A stretch of 64,000 nucleotides of DNA from Alphaproteobacteria bacterium (GTDB lineage Bacteria > Pseudomonadota > Alphaproteobacteria > Rhodospirillales > WMHbin7): NCBI GenBank assembly GCA_015231795.1, contig JADGAX010000004.1, positions 90,001-154,000 of the forward strand. Reading direction: 5' to 3'. The position numbers and the translations under genes are program-made. Under the pieces are notes generated by a model. It saw only the letters and a program-made list of their open reading frames with translations, had not been told where the DNA came from and searched no databases. Of the stretch, positions 8,907 through 17,911 are shown piece after piece (position 1 is the stretch's first letter; every line of letters begins with the position of its first letter).

Positions 8907-10666
8907 ACGCCTTTCTTGGCGTCTCGCGGTCGATCAACGGGCGGCGCTGGATGTTGCGAGACGCCGACGAGCGACTAGCGCTTACTTTTTCACAACGCCT
9001 GCGCGTGGCGGAAATTGTTGGGCGCGTCATGGCCGGGCGCGGCGTCACCCTGGACGACGCAGAATCCTACCTGAACCCGTCCCTGCGCACCTTTCTGCCC
9101 GACCCCAGCAGCCTAAAGGACATGGACGCAGCAGCCGAGCGACTGGCCAGCGCCGTGATGGCGGGCGAGCTGATCGCCGTTTTCGGCGATTACGACGTCG
9201 ATGGCGCCACCTCGTCGGCCCTGCTGAAACGCTTTTTGGAGCGTGCGGGCGGACGCGTGCGGGTTTACATCCCCGACCGCGTGGCCGAAGGATATGGCCC
9301 CAACGCCCCGGCGCTGCGCAAGCTGAAGGACGAGGGGGCGGGCGTCGTGGTCACGGTCGATTGCGGCACCACCGCCTTCGACGCCTTGGAGGAAGCCGCC
9401 AATTTCGGCCTGGACGTTATCGTCGCCGACCATCACGAAGCCGAGCCGCGCTTGCCCAAGGCGCTGGCCGTGGTCAATCCCAACCGCATCGACGAAGCGC
9501 GGGGCTTGGGCCATCTGGCCGCAGTTGGCGTCGTTTTTCTGCTGGCCGTCGCTGCCAACCGCACCTTGCGCCAAGCCGGATGGTATGGCCCCCAGCGTGC
9601 GGAACCCGATTTGATGCAATGGCTCGATCTGGTGGCGCTGGGCACGGTTTGCGACGTGGTTCCCCTGAAGGGCTTGAACCGGGCGCTGGTCACGCAAGGG
9701 CTGAAGATCATGGCCAAGCGCGCCAATATCGGCTTGGCCGCCCTTGGCGACGCCGCCAAACTGACCGAGAAGCCCAATGCCTGGCATGCCGGTTTTCTGC
9801 TGGGGCCGCGCATCAATGCGGGTGGGCGCGTCGGCGCCGCCGATCTCGGCACGCGCCTTCTGTCTTGCGACGATCCTATCGAAGCCGCGCAACTGGCGGC
9901 CAAGCTGAACGAGCTAAATTTGCAGCGCCAAGAGATCGAGGCCGTCGTTTTGCTGCAAGCCATCGAGCAGGTGGAAAGCACGGCCAGCGAGGACGCGCCT
10001 TTGCTGTTCGCCTATGGCGACGGCTGGCATCCTGGGGTCATCGGCATTGTGGCCGGGCGTTTGAAGGAACGCTACGCCCGCCCGGCTTGCGTGGTGGCGA
10101 TCGAGAACGGCGTCGGCAAAGGGTCTGGCCGTTCGGTCAACGGCGTCGATCTGGGTGCGGCCATCATCGCCGCCCGCCAAAGCGGCTTGCTGATCAATGG
10201 CGGCGGACACGCCATGGCGGCGGGCTTTACCGTAAGCGCCGACCGCCTTCCCGAACTGGCTCATTTCCTGGCGGAACGCTTGCGCCTGCAGGCCAATTCA
10301 GGCCTTGCCCCTGTCCTTACCTTGGACGGCGCGTTGGAACCGGGCGGGGCCAATTTCGATCTGGTGGAAACGCTGGAGCGCTGCGGCCCCTATGGCGCTG
10401 GCAACGAAGAGCCGAAATTCGCCCTGGCGGGCGTTCGCATTGCCAAGGCCGACATCGTGGGCATGGGCCATGTGCGGGTGAATCTGGCGGGACCCGGCGG
10501 CGGCTGGCTGAAGGGCATCGCCTTTAAATCGGCTGATTCCGAACTGGGCCACGCCCTACTGTCCTCGAAGGGCGACCCCATTCATATCGCAGGAACGCTG
10601 CGCGCCGACAGTTGGCAGGGCAGAAGATCCGCCCAGTTGGTCATCGACGACGCCGCCATTCCTTAG
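8903..10666 (+). CDS. recJ: Single-stranded-DNA-specific 5'-3' exonuclease RecJ
   Basis: Degrades single-stranded DNA 5'-3' in RecFOR recombination and in mismatch and base-excision repair. The 587 residues carry all DHH-family motifs: FGDYDVDG with Asp96, Asp98 and Asp100; Asp153 in VTVDCG; the DHH triad Asp176-His177-His178; the NAGGRVG motif; and the DHHA1 motif GGGHAMAAGF with His436. A C-terminal OB-like domain follows. The start overlaps glpX by 4 bases, and the gene ends 25 bases from the convergent EF-hand gene. Confidence 0.96.
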   Translation: MNAFLGVSRSINGRRWMLRDADERLALTFSQRLRVAEIVGRVMAGRGVTLDDAESYLNPSLRTFLPDPSSLKDMDAAAERLASAVMAGELIAVFGDYDVDGATSSALLKRFLERAGGRVRVYIPDRVAEGYGPNAPALRKLKDEGAGVVVTVDCGTTAFDALEEAANFGLDVIVADHHEAEPRLPKALAVVNPNRIDEARGLGHLAAVGVVFLLAVAANRTLRQAGWYGPQRAEPDLMQWLDLVALGTVCDVVPLKGLNRALVTQGLKIMAKRANIGLAALGDAAKLTEKPNAWHAGFLLGPRINAGGRVGAADLGTRLLSCDDPIEAAQLAAKLNELNLQRQEIEAVVLLQAIEQVESTASEDAPLLFAYGDGWHPGVIGIVAGRLKERYARPACVVAIENGVGKGSGRSVNGVDLGAAIIAARQSGLLINGGGHAMAAGFTVSADRLPELAHFLAERLRLQANSGLAPVLTLDGALEPGGANFDLVETLERCGPYGAGNEEPKFALAGVRIAKADIVGMGHVRVNLAGPGGGWLKGIAFKSADSELGHALLSSKGDPIHIAGTLRADSWQGRRSAQLVIDDAAIP

Positions 10667-10691
10667 AGCCTGCGATATTGCAGCCTGATGA

Positions 10692-11417
10692 TCAGGCCAT
10701 GGTCGAGAAGACGGCTCCCAGATTGGCGCTGACCGTTTCCACCGAAATGCTGGCTTCGGCATAAGTGGCCGACTGGAAGCTGGCCTGCGCCCCTCCGGCT
10801 GCGGCCGAAGCCTGCGGGGAGGTGGAGGGCGCATCGCCGGAAGCGCTTGGCTTGCGGCCGTTGTTCTTATCCAGCTCTTCCATCAGCTTCATCCAGAAGG
10901 CGTCCACGCTAAGTCCGCCGGTACCGACCGCCTGGCCGGAAATGCCGTCCTGGTTGCGAAGGCTCGCCACGACCTCCTCGAAATCGCCTTCGCTGGCAAA
11001 ACTTCCCGAGACCTGGGTGATTTCCGTGATGTTCAGATGCGCCTCGAAGCTGGTGACCTTGATCACCGTATCCAGGCATTCATTGAAACGTTCCTGGCTG
11101 ACCTGCCCGCTGCCGGTGGGGTCCAGAATGCCGTAGATGCGCTCGGCGATGTCGGCGTCCTCGACCACCGGCATCAAGGCCTGCATGGCTTCGTCCTTGC
11201 TAAGCGAACCGTCGCCGCTGGCGTCAATCTTGCCGAACACGCCCTGGCAGGCGTCGCCGCCCACGATATAGGGCTTCACATTCTGGGAATCGGCAATCGT
11301 GCGGGCCAGTTCCTGCTGGAAGGCGTCGGTGATCTCCTGGGCCGAACCGCAAGAGGCGAACAAGTCGCTCTGTCCCCGGCTATTGAACGCCGAGACATTC
11401 TTGATGGCATCGAACAT
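10692..11417 (-). CDS. EF-hand domain protein of unknown function
   Basis: Protein of 241 residues. ATG 11417 is chosen because GGGAGGA lies directly upstream; a longer in-frame reading to 11462 lacks a ribosome site. One calcium loop is canonical (DASGDGSLSKDE: Asp at positions 1 and 5, Gly at 6, Glu at 12). A second (DPTGSGQVSQER) lacks the Glu at position 12 and is degenerate. A Ser/Ala-rich tail follows. No signal peptide or membrane segment is evident, so it is probably cytoplasmic. It sits between recJ and lysK without an obvious partner. A calcium sensor or buffer role is inference. Confidence 0.7.
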   Translation of the reverse strand: MFDAIKNVSAFNSRGQSDLFASCGSAQEITDAFQQELARTIADSQNVKPYIVGGDACQGVFGKIDASGDGSLSKDEAMQALMPVVEDADIAERIYGILDPTGSGQVSQERFNECLDTVIKVTSFEAHLNITEITQVSGSFASEGDFEEVVASLRNQDGISGQAVGTGGLSVDAFWMKLMEELDKNNGRKPSASGDAPSTSPQASAAAGGAQASFQSATYAEASISVETVSANLGAVFSTMA

Positions 11418-11471
11418 GGCGGCTCCTCCCTTGCGCAGACTCGTCCGAAAACGCCTTTGCAATCATTGCGC

Positions 11472-11502
11472 CAAAAGAAAAACGGCGGAAAGCCGCCGTT
11501 TT
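11472..11502 (-). terminator. Rho-independent terminator of lysK
   Basis: Downstream of lysK on the minus strand, a perfect hairpin (10-base arms at 11502-11493 and 11488-11479, AAGG-type tetraloop region 11489-11492) is followed by a T-rich run (TTTCTTTT). It lies between lysK and the EF-hand gene. Confidence 0.8.
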
Positions 11503-11563
11503 CTTGGTCACGAACTGGTCCGGACAGGGCAAATCCTGCCATCGGCGGGGAATAAAATGCTGG

Positions 11564-13150
11564 TTAGGCCATCTCCTCGCCCCGGGCGGCGCGTTCCAGC
11601 AGGGCAACGCTTTCGGCAATGCCATACAGCGCGAAGAAGCCGCCCATGCGCGGCCCCTGATCCTGGCCCAGCAGAATTTGGTAGAGCGCCTTGAACCAGT
11701 CCTTCAATTCGGGGAAGGTCTCGGCATGGGCCTTGCCGGTTTCATAGACCGCCGATTGCAAGGCCTCGGCTTCCACCGGCGCCGCCTTTAGGGCAACGGC
11801 CAGATCGGACAAAGCCTTGGCCTCGGCGGCGCTGGCCTTGCGATAGGTTTTCGCTGGCTTCACGAAGTCGTCGTAATAGGCGATGGCGTAGCCCGCCAGA
11901 CGGTCCAGCATGGGATGGGTTTCGGGCGACGCCGTGGGCGCGTAGCGCTGGATATAGCGCCAGATGGTAGCTTTATCCTCGGCATGCGCCACCGACACCA
12001 AATTTAGCAGCATCGCGAACCCCACCGGGGCGGCGTTGATTGGCGGCTGTCCGGCATGAATGTGCCAGACTGGATTGTCCAACCGCGCTTTTTCCTCCTG
12101 GGCCGGAAATTTCTCGACGCCAGACAGGTAATCATCGACCGCACGCGGAATGACGTCGAAGAACAGACGCTTGGCCCGCTTGGGTGCTTGATACATGTAC
12201 CAAGCCAGGCTTTCCTCGGGCGCATATTTCAGCCAGTCTTCCACCGCCAAGCCGTTGCCTTTCGACTTGGAAATTTTCTGACCCTTGTCGTCCAAGAACA
12301 GCTCGTAGGTCAAATTCAAGGGCGGTTGTCCGCCCAGGATGCGGCAAATCTTCGAAGACAAAGTGACCGAATCGATCAAGTCCTTGCCGCTCATTTCGTA
12401 ATCGACGCCCAGCGCGTACCAGCGCATCGCCCAGTCGCATTTCCACTGCATCTTGCAGTGCCCGCCGGTCACCGGCGTTTCCTTGAAGCTGCCGTCCTCG
12501 TCCTTATAAACGATGGCGCCCGCCGCCAGATTGCGCTCGACCACCGGCACTTGCAGCACCCGGCCCGTGGTTGGGCAGACCGGCAGAAAGGGCGAATAAG
12601 TTTCGCGGCGTTCCGGCCCCAAGGTGGGCAGAACGACATTGATCACGTCGTCATAGCATTCCAGCACGCGCAGGGCGGCGCGGTCGAAACGGCCCGACTT
12701 GTACCAGTCGGTGGCCGACTGGAATTCGTAGTCGAAACCGAAGGAATCGAGAAAGCCGCGCAGCCTTGCATTGTTGTGATGGCCGAAGCTCTCATGCGTG
12801 CCGAATGGGTCGGGAATGACGGTCAAGGGCTTGCCCAGATGCGGGGCCACGATGTCCTTGTTGGGGATGTTGTCGGGAATTTTGCGCAGGCCGTCCATGT
12901 CGTCGGAAAAGGCGAACAGGCGGGTGGGAATCTGCGGCGCCAACAGCTTGAAGGCGTTGCGCACCATGGTGGTGCGCACCACTTCGCCGAAAGTGCCGAT
13001 ATGCGGCAGGCCCGAAGGACCATAGCCGGTCTCGAACAAGACATAGCCTTTCTCGGGCGCTTTGCCCTTCAAACGCTCTTCGAGCAGCATCTTGGCTTCC
13101 TGGAAGGGCCAGGAGCTCGAGCTATGGGCAAGGGCGGAAAGATCGGACAT
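11564..13150 (-). CDS. lysK: Lysyl-tRNA synthetase, class I
   Basis: Charges tRNA-Lys. This is the class I enzyme typical of archaea and alphaproteobacteria, not the class II LysS of most bacteria. The 528 residues show the class I HIGH-like motif PHIGT (His50) and KISKS (292-296), plus the Rossmann catalytic core and a C-terminal alpha-helical anticodon-binding region. A strong predicted promoter lies just upstream and a clear hairpin terminator downstream, so it is probably monocistronic. Confidence 0.96.
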   Translation of the reverse strand: MSDLSALAHSSSSWPFQEAKMLLEERLKGKAPEKGYVLFETGYGPSGLPHIGTFGEVVRTTMVRNAFKLLAPQIPTRLFAFSDDMDGLRKIPDNIPNKDIVAPHLGKPLTVIPDPFGTHESFGHHNNARLRGFLDSFGFDYEFQSATDWYKSGRFDRAALRVLECYDDVINVVLPTLGPERRETYSPFLPVCPTTGRVLQVPVVERNLAAGAIVYKDEDGSFKETPVTGGHCKMQWKCDWAMRWYALGVDYEMSGKDLIDSVTLSSKICRILGGQPPLNLTYELFLDDKGQKISKSKGNGLAVEDWLKYAPEESLAWYMYQAPKRAKRLFFDVIPRAVDDYLSGVEKFPAQEEKARLDNPVWHIHAGQPPINAAPVGFAMLLNLVSVAHAEDKATIWRYIQRYAPTASPETHPMLDRLAGYAIAYYDDFVKPAKTYRKASAAEAKALSDLAVALKAAPVEAEALQSAVYETGKAHAETFPELKDWFKALYQILLGQDQGPRMGGFFALYGIAESVALLERAARGEEMA

Positions 13151-13181
13151 GGCGGACGGCCTTCATGACATTGAGGGGACG

Positions 13182-13210
13182 TTGATAGGACTCCCCGCCC
13201 CATCCGTCAA
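13182..13210 (-). promoter_or_regulatory. Predicted sigma70-type promoter of lysK
   Basis: On the minus strand TTGACG (13210-13205), a 17-base spacer and TATCAA (13187-13182) match the -35/-10 consensus well. The predicted +1 lies about 25-30 bases before the lysK ATG at 13150. Confidence 0.6.
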
Positions 13211-13251
13211 CATGGCTTGTCTTGGGCAAGACTGCGGGCCATCATCGGATC

Positions 13252-13866
13252 ATGATCGCAAGACTGATCTTGGCGGGCGGGCAGGCGAAACGCATGGGCG
13301 GGGCCGACAAGGCTCTGATCGATCTGGCGGGCAAGCCGCTGATCGCCCATGTGATCTTGCGCCTGCAAGAATCCCAGGCGGGCAGGCTGGCGATCAGCGC
13401 CAATGGCGATCCGGCCCGTTTTGCCGATTTCGGACTGCCGGTGCTGCCTGATCTCGTGCCCGGTTTTCCAGGCCCGCTGGCGGGCATTCTGGCGGGCATG
13501 GACTGGGCTAGAAGCCATTTCCCCGATGGACAATGGCTGTTGACCGTTCCCTGCGACGCCCCCTTCATCCCCCTTGATCTGGCCGAAAGGCTGCTCAGCG
13601 CCGTGCAAAACGGGGGGGCCGAACTGGCCCAGGCGTCTTCTTGCGGGCGCGATCATCCGGTGATCGGTCTGTGGCCGCTGTCTCTGGCCGACGATTTGCG
13701 CCACGCCCTGACCGTGGAGAGGCTTCACAAGGTCGGCCAGTTCGCCAGACGCTATAAAAGGGCGATGGCCGACTTTCCGCTGGCTAACGGGCGCGACCCC
13801 TTCATGAACGTCAACTGCCCCCAGGACCTGGAGGCAGCCACCAGTCTTGAAGCGCCGCCTCGCTAG
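13252..13866 (+). CDS. mobA: Molybdenum cofactor guanylyltransferase
   Basis: Joins GMP to Mo-molybdopterin to give the MGD cofactor. The 204 residues have the nucleotidyltransferase signature LILAGGQAKRMGGADK with the downstream Lys, the VPCDAPFIP metal-binding Asp motif, and the FMNVNCPQDLE ending characteristic of MobA. ATG 13252 is chosen because it directly precedes the conserved first strand; an in-frame TTG at 13222 adds only unconserved residues. Neither has a strong ribosome site. Its last 56 bases overlap the convergent DUF2478 gene, and both probably serve molybdoenzymes. Confidence 0.9.
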   Translation: MIARLILAGGQAKRMGGADKALIDLAGKPLIAHVILRLQESQAGRLAISANGDPARFADFGLPVLPDLVPGFPGPLAGILAGMDWARSHFPDGQWLLTVPCDAPFIPLDLAERLLSAVQNGGAELAQASSCGRDHPVIGLWPLSLADDLRHALTVERLHKVGQFARRYKRAMADFPLANGRDPFMNVNCPQDLEAATSLEAPPR

Positions 13867-14341
13867 GCGCCAGCAGCACCGCCATGCCGCCGGTGAACTT
13901 TTCCCAGGCCTCGCGGTAATCGGGGGCCACGGTGGTCAGGACGGGAATCTCCTCGGCCATCAGGGCCAGCATTTCATGGGCCAGCCCCTGGCCTTCGCTT
14001 TCCAAATGCGAGAATTTGTTGACCACCACCAGATCGGGCCGTTCCGCCAGCGCGCGCCTTAGGCACTGGGTGGCGTCGGCTACCCCTTGCACATCCACTT
14101 GGCAACTGGCCGACTGACCCAGATTCTGCTTGATCGAGAAGCGCTTGCCGCTGTCGATCTCGACCAGTTCCATGGCCGTCTTGCGCCCCGCCTCGCGCCT
14201 GGTTTCCTGGATCAACCCCTGGACGCGCAGGCCCTTCGCCAGCAGCTTGCGGGCGAAAGCGATCAGATGACGTTGAGAGGTGGCCGAGTCCGGCTGGGAC
14301 AGGATGGCCGCCGGTCGCCGATAGGGTTGCGCGGTTGACAT
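13811..14341 (-). CDS. DUF2478 protein, probable NTPase linked to molybdenum metabolism
   Basis: Protein of 176 residues of the DUF2478 family, which is often encoded beside molybdate transport or cofactor genes. The fold suggests a P-loop-like NTPase: an N-terminal helix/strand core (FARKLLAKGLRVQGLIQ), the ELVEIDSGKRF strand and a Walker-B-like DLVVVNKFS segment, followed by a TTVAPDYREAW region. No classical Walker A motif is seen. ATG 14341 fits the family start. The 3' end overlaps mobA (convergent), and the 5' end faces the ChpT gene. A part in molybdenum handling is inferred from context. Confidence 0.68.
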   Translation of the reverse strand: MSTAQPYRRPAAILSQPDSATSQRHLIAFARKLLAKGLRVQGLIQETRREAGRKTAMELVEIDSGKRFSIKQNLGQSASCQVDVQGVADATQCLRRALAERPDLVVVNKFSHLESEGQGLAHEMLALMAEEIPVLTTVAPDYREAWEKFTGGMAVLLAPSEAALQDWWLPPGPGGS

Positions 14342-14363
14342 GGCCCAGCTTGGCCCGTTTGAT
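14335..14363 (+). promoter_or_regulatory. Predicted sigma70-type promoter of the ChpT-like gene
   Basis: A perfect TTGACA (14335-14340), a 17-base spacer and TTTGAT (14358-14363) lie 24 bases before the chosen ATG at 14388. The -35 box overlaps the start codon of the divergent DUF2478 gene. The predicted +1 near 14370 excludes an alternative start at 14340. Confidence 0.55.
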
Positions 14364-14387
14364 GGGCAAAGATCAAGAGAGGGGCTG

Positions 14388-15005
14388 ATGGAAGATTCGA
14401 TTCGTCTGGCGGAAGTGTTGTGCGCAAGACTGTGCCACGATCTGGCGGGGCCGGTGGGCGCCGTCTCCAATGGCGCGGAATTGCTGGAAGAAGACGATCC
14501 GGCGATGCAAGACGAGGCGACGGCCCTGATGGCGGGCGCCGCCGGTCAGATCGCCGCTCGCCTGCGCTTTTTCCGCGCCGCCTTTGGTTGGGAAGGCGGG
14601 GGAGCCAAGGACCTTGCCGAAGCGGGCAAAATCTGCGCCGACTTCCTGGCCCCGCTGGCCGGGCAGCCGCCCAGATTCGCCTTTGAAGGCCCCGCCGGGT
14701 CGGACCCCGGGCCGGTGGGCTTGAAAATCCTGCTGCTTCTTGTGCTGCTGGGTTCCGAGGCTCTGCCGCGTGGCGGACGCCTGACCGTCATGGCCGACCA
14801 GGGAAAAATGGAAGTTCTGGCCGAGGGAAACGGCGCCGTCCTGTCGGAAGACTTGGCCGTTCTGGCCAACCCATCAGCCCCTCCCCCAGCCCCTAGCCCT
14901 AAAACAGCCCCTCTCCTACTAGCTATGGGGTTGGCAAAAATAGCTGGCTGGACCATCGCCGCGCAAAGCGGTTCTGGCCGGGTGGTTCTGGCGGCCTTGC
15001 GATAA
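14388..15005 (+). CDS. chpT: ChpT-like histidine phosphotransferase
   Basis: Phosphorelay protein of 205 residues with the ChpT signature LCARLCHDLAGPVGAVSNG. His17 is the likely phospho-acceptor, followed by Asp18 and the conserved Pro and Asn. The C-terminal half is a degenerate histidine-kinase ATPase-like domain. In alphaproteobacteria ChpT passes phosphate from CckA to CtrA and CpdR, controlling cell cycle and motility genes. The start is supported by AGAGAGGGG before ATG 14388 and by the promoter just upstream. It lies directly before the chemotaxis operon, which fits a motility role. Residues 165-180 are Pro-rich and poorly conserved. Confidence 0.8.
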   Translation: MEDSIRLAEVLCARLCHDLAGPVGAVSNGAELLEEDDPAMQDEATALMAGAAGQIAARLRFFRAAFGWEGGGAKDLAEAGKICADFLAPLAGQPPRFAFEGPAGSDPGPVGLKILLLLVLLGSEALPRGGRLTVMADQGKMEVLAEGNGAVLSEDLAVLANPSAPPPAPSPKTAPLLLAMGLAKIAGWTIAAQSGSGRVVLAALR

Positions 15006-15047
15006 TTTCCTGAAAAACGGGCGGGTTAGCCGAATGGAGGGCTTCCG

Positions 15048-15100
15048 TTCGGACTCTTTTGCATGGTAATAAAGTAGTGAGGGGAAAAAAGAAGTCCGAA
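15048..15100. repeat. Imperfect inverted repeat upstream of cheA
   Basis: Arms TTCGGACT-CTTTT (15048-15060) and AAAAGAAGTCCGAA (15087-15100) pair with one bulged base around a loop of about 26 bases. It lies in the 164-base gap before cheA, the only sizeable non-coding space in this locus. No convincing -35/-10 or sigma54 site was found there. It may be an operator or an mRNA leader structure; function unknown. Confidence 0.45.
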
Positions 15101-15169
15101 TGGCCGGAATTGGCGTCATCGGGCTCACCTAGGCTTTGCGCCGCGAATGTCGCCTGATGGAGAATGAAC

Positions 15170-17911
15170 ATGGATGACCTGTTAAGCGAATTTCTGACCG
15201 AGACGTCTGAAAGCATTTCCGTTCTCGACGTCGCCCTGGTCAATCTGGAACAGAATCCAAACGACCGTGAAATTCTCCAGAACATCTTTCGCCTGGTCCA
15301 CACGATCAAAGGCACCTGCGGATTTCTGGGTCTGCCCCGCCTGGAAGCGGTGGCCCATTCGGCGGAAAACGTTCTTGGCAAATTCCGCGACGGCGAGTTG
15401 GAAGTCGGCGCCCAGGCCGTCACCCTGATCTTGGGGTCGATCGACCGCATCAAACTGATCCTGTCGCATCTTGAGCAGCACGAGGCAGAGCCGGAAGGCA
15501 ACGACCAGGATCTGATCGTTCAGTTGAACGCCATGGCCGAGGGCAAGGCCCCGCCAGCGGCAGCCGCGGCTGCGCCGCCCCCACCGCCGCCCCCACCGCC
15601 ACCGCAACCTTCGGTCTCGAAGAAGGAACCCCTGCCCGGCGAGTTGAGCGACGAGGAACTGCAGCGCATCTTCGACGCCACCCCTGGCCCGGCGGATATG
15701 GCGCCTCCGCCGCCGCCTCCGGCGCAGGAACAATCGCAGCCAGCCCATCCTTCCGAGCCGCATGAAGCCAAAGCGGGCCTGCCCGCCAACGCGGCTGGCT
15801 TGCCCGCCACCCAAGGTGAATCGAAGGCCCCGGCGATGTCGGGCGATGCCAAGGAATCGGCAGTCGCCGCCCAGACCATCCGCGTCAACGTCGAACTACT
15901 CGAAAACCTGATGACCCTGGTTTCCGAGTTGGTGCTGACCCGCAACCAGCTTTTGCAGATGGTGCGCGGCAGAGACGATTCGGAATTCTCGGCCCCCTTG
16001 CAGCGTTTGTCGCACATCACCACCGACCTGCAGGAAGGCGTGATGAAGACCCGCATGCAGCCCATCGGCAACGCCTGGGCCAAGCTGCCGCGCATCGTGC
16101 GCGATCTGTCGGTGGAAACCGGCAAGAAGATCGATTTGCAGATGATCGGCGCCGAAACCGAACTTGACCGCCAGGTGTTGGAACTGATCAAGGATCCGCT
16201 GACCCACATGGTGCGCAACTCGGCCGATCACGGCCTTGAAGGCACCGAGGACCGCAAGAAGGCGGGCAAACCCGAACTGGGCAAGATCGTGCTGAACGCC
16301 TATCACGAGGGCGGCCACATCATCATCGAGATCAATGACGACGGCAGGGGCCTCAACATGGGCCGCATCCGCACCAAGATCGTGCAGAACGGCTTGGCCA
16401 GCGAGGCCGAGTTGGACAGCATGTCCGACCAGCAGATCCAGCAGTACATCTTCAAGGCCGGTTTCTCGACCGCCGAAAAGGTGACCAGCGTTTCGGGTCG
16501 CGGCGTCGGCATGGACGTGGTGCGCACCAACATCGAAAAGATCGGCGGCACCATCGAATTGAAGTCCGTCGAGGGCAAGGGCACCAACTTCACCATCAAG
16601 ATCCCGCTGACCCTGGCCATCGTTTCGGCGCTGATCGTCGAATGCGGCGGCGAGCGCTTCGCCATTCCGCAGATCAGCGTGCTGGAACTGGTGCGCACCA
16701 CCGGCACCAGCGAAAACGCCATCGAGATGATCAACAACGCGCCGGTGCTGCGCCTCAGGGATCGCCTGCTGCCGCTGGTGTCGCTGAAGACGCTGCTCAA
16801 GCTGGGCAAGCCGGAAGACGAGAAGCTCGAGGAAACCTTCATCGTGGTGGCGCAGGTCGGCACCTATTCCTTCGGCATCGTCGTGGACCGCGTCTTCGAC
16901 ACCGAGGAAATCGTGGTCAAGCCGGTGGCCCCCATCCTGCGCAACATCACCATGTTCTCGGGCAACACCATCCTGGGCGACGGTTCGGTGATCATGATCC
17001 TTGACCCCAACGGCATCGCCGCCGCCACGGGCGCCATGGCGGGCAGTTCGCAGGCCACGGAGCAGGCGCATCTCAAGGACATGCATGGCGAGGAAAAGAC
17101 CTCGCTGCTGGTCTTCCGCGCTGGCGGCGAGGACCTCAAGGCCGTGCCGCTGGCCCTGGTGGCCAGACTCGAGGAAATCGATGTTGGCGCGGTCGAACAG
17201 TCGCACGGCAAGCCGGTGGTCCAGTATCGCGGCCACCTCATGCCGCTCATCATGGTCAACGAGCGCTGCCAGTTGCAGGCCGAGGGACGCCAGGCGGTTC
17301 TGGTCTTCTCGGATCACGAACGCTCGATGGGCTTGGTGGTCGACGAAATCGTCGACATCGTAGAAGACATCTTGAAGGTCGAGATCACCGTGGCCCAGCC
17401 CGGTCTGATCGGCACCGCCGTGATCGCCGGCAAGGCGACCGACGTGATCGACGCCGGTTTCTACCTGACCCAGGCCTTCGGCGACTGGTTCGGCGTGGCC
17501 AAGGAAACCTCGGCCTTCGGCGAAGAGGGAGCCAGCAAGCGCATTCTACTGGTCGATGACAGCCTGTTCTTCCGCAACCTGCTGACGCCGCTTCTTTCGG
17601 TGGCCGGCTTCGAGGTGACGGCGGTGGAAGCGGTCGACAAGGCGCTGCAGCTGAGAGAGCAGGGCTACACTTTCGACGCCATCATCAGCGACATCGAGAT
17701 GCCGGGCCTGAACGGCTTCCAGTTCGCCGAAGCCGTGCGCGGCGACGCGCGCTGGATGACGGTGCCGATGATCGCTTTGTCCTCGCACGCCACCGAGAAA
17801 GACTTCGAACGCGGACGCAAGGTGGGCTTCAACGACTATGTCGCCAAGTTCGACCGCGATGCGCTGCTTGAAACCCTGAACCAGATCGTCACCCTTGGAG
17901 GCGCGGCATGA
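15170..17911 (+). CDS. cheA: Hybrid chemotaxis histidine kinase CheA with C-terminal receiver
   Basis: Central chemotaxis kinase of 913 residues. An HPt domain comes first, with His44 in LVHTIKGTCGFLG. A linker containing a run of ten prolines follows, then the dimerisation and HATPase domains (NSADHGLEG, DDGRGLN, GRGVGMD), a CheW-like domain, an apparent second CheW-like domain, and a receiver domain with phospho-acceptor Asp841. No clear CheY-binding P2 domain is visible. ATG 15170 is preferred over 15164 because GGAG lies 7 bases before 15170 but only 1 base before 15164. It is coupled to cheW by a 4-base overlap. Confidence 0.95.
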   Translation: MDDLLSEFLTETSESISVLDVALVNLEQNPNDREILQNIFRLVHTIKGTCGFLGLPRLEAVAHSAENVLGKFRDGELEVGAQAVTLILGSIDRIKLILSHLEQHEAEPEGNDQDLIVQLNAMAEGKAPPAAAAAAPPPPPPPPPPQPSVSKKEPLPGELSDEELQRIFDATPGPADMAPPPPPPAQEQSQPAHPSEPHEAKAGLPANAAGLPATQGESKAPAMSGDAKESAVAAQTIRVNVELLENLMTLVSELVLTRNQLLQMVRGRDDSEFSAPLQRLSHITTDLQEGVMKTRMQPIGNAWAKLPRIVRDLSVETGKKIDLQMIGAETELDRQVLELIKDPLTHMVRNSADHGLEGTEDRKKAGKPELGKIVLNAYHEGGHIIIEINDDGRGLNMGRIRTKIVQNGLASEAELDSMSDQQIQQYIFKAGFSTAEKVTSVSGRGVGMDVVRTNIEKIGGTIELKSVEGKGTNFTIKIPLTLAIVSALIVECGGERFAIPQISVLELVRTTGTSENAIEMINNAPVLRLRDRLLPLVSLKTLLKLGKPEDEKLEETFIVVAQVGTYSFGIVVDRVFDTEEIVVKPVAPILRNITMFSGNTILGDGSVIMILDPNGIAAATGAMAGSSQATEQAHLKDMHGEEKTSLLVFRAGGEDLKAVPLALVARLEEIDVGAVEQSHGKPVVQYRGHLMPLIMVNERCQLQAEGRQAVLVFSDHERSMGLVVDEIVDIVEDILKVEITVAQPGLIGTAVIAGKATDVIDAGFYLTQAFGDWFGVAKETSAFGEEGASKRILLVDDSLFFRNLLTPLLSVAGFEVTAVEAVDKALQLREQGYTFDAIISDIEMPGLNGFQFAEAVRGDARWMTVPMIALSSHATEKDFERGRKVGFNDYVAKFDRDALLETLNQIVTLGGAA

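Noticed and set aside
10683-10697. Palindrome GCCTGAT-G-ATCAGGC as terminator between recJ and the EF-hand gene
   Set aside because: One-base loop cannot form a hairpin of that size, no T run, and it overlaps the EF-hand stop codon.
15006-15169. Sigma54 or flagellar sigma28 promoter before cheA
   Set aside because: No GG-N10-GC pattern with the right flanks and no sigma28-like pair could be found by eye.
15896-17317. Long minus-strand open frame opposite cheA
   Set aside because: Shadow of GC-rich codon bias in cheA; no known family, His/Asp/Gly/Val-rich composition typical of antisense frames.
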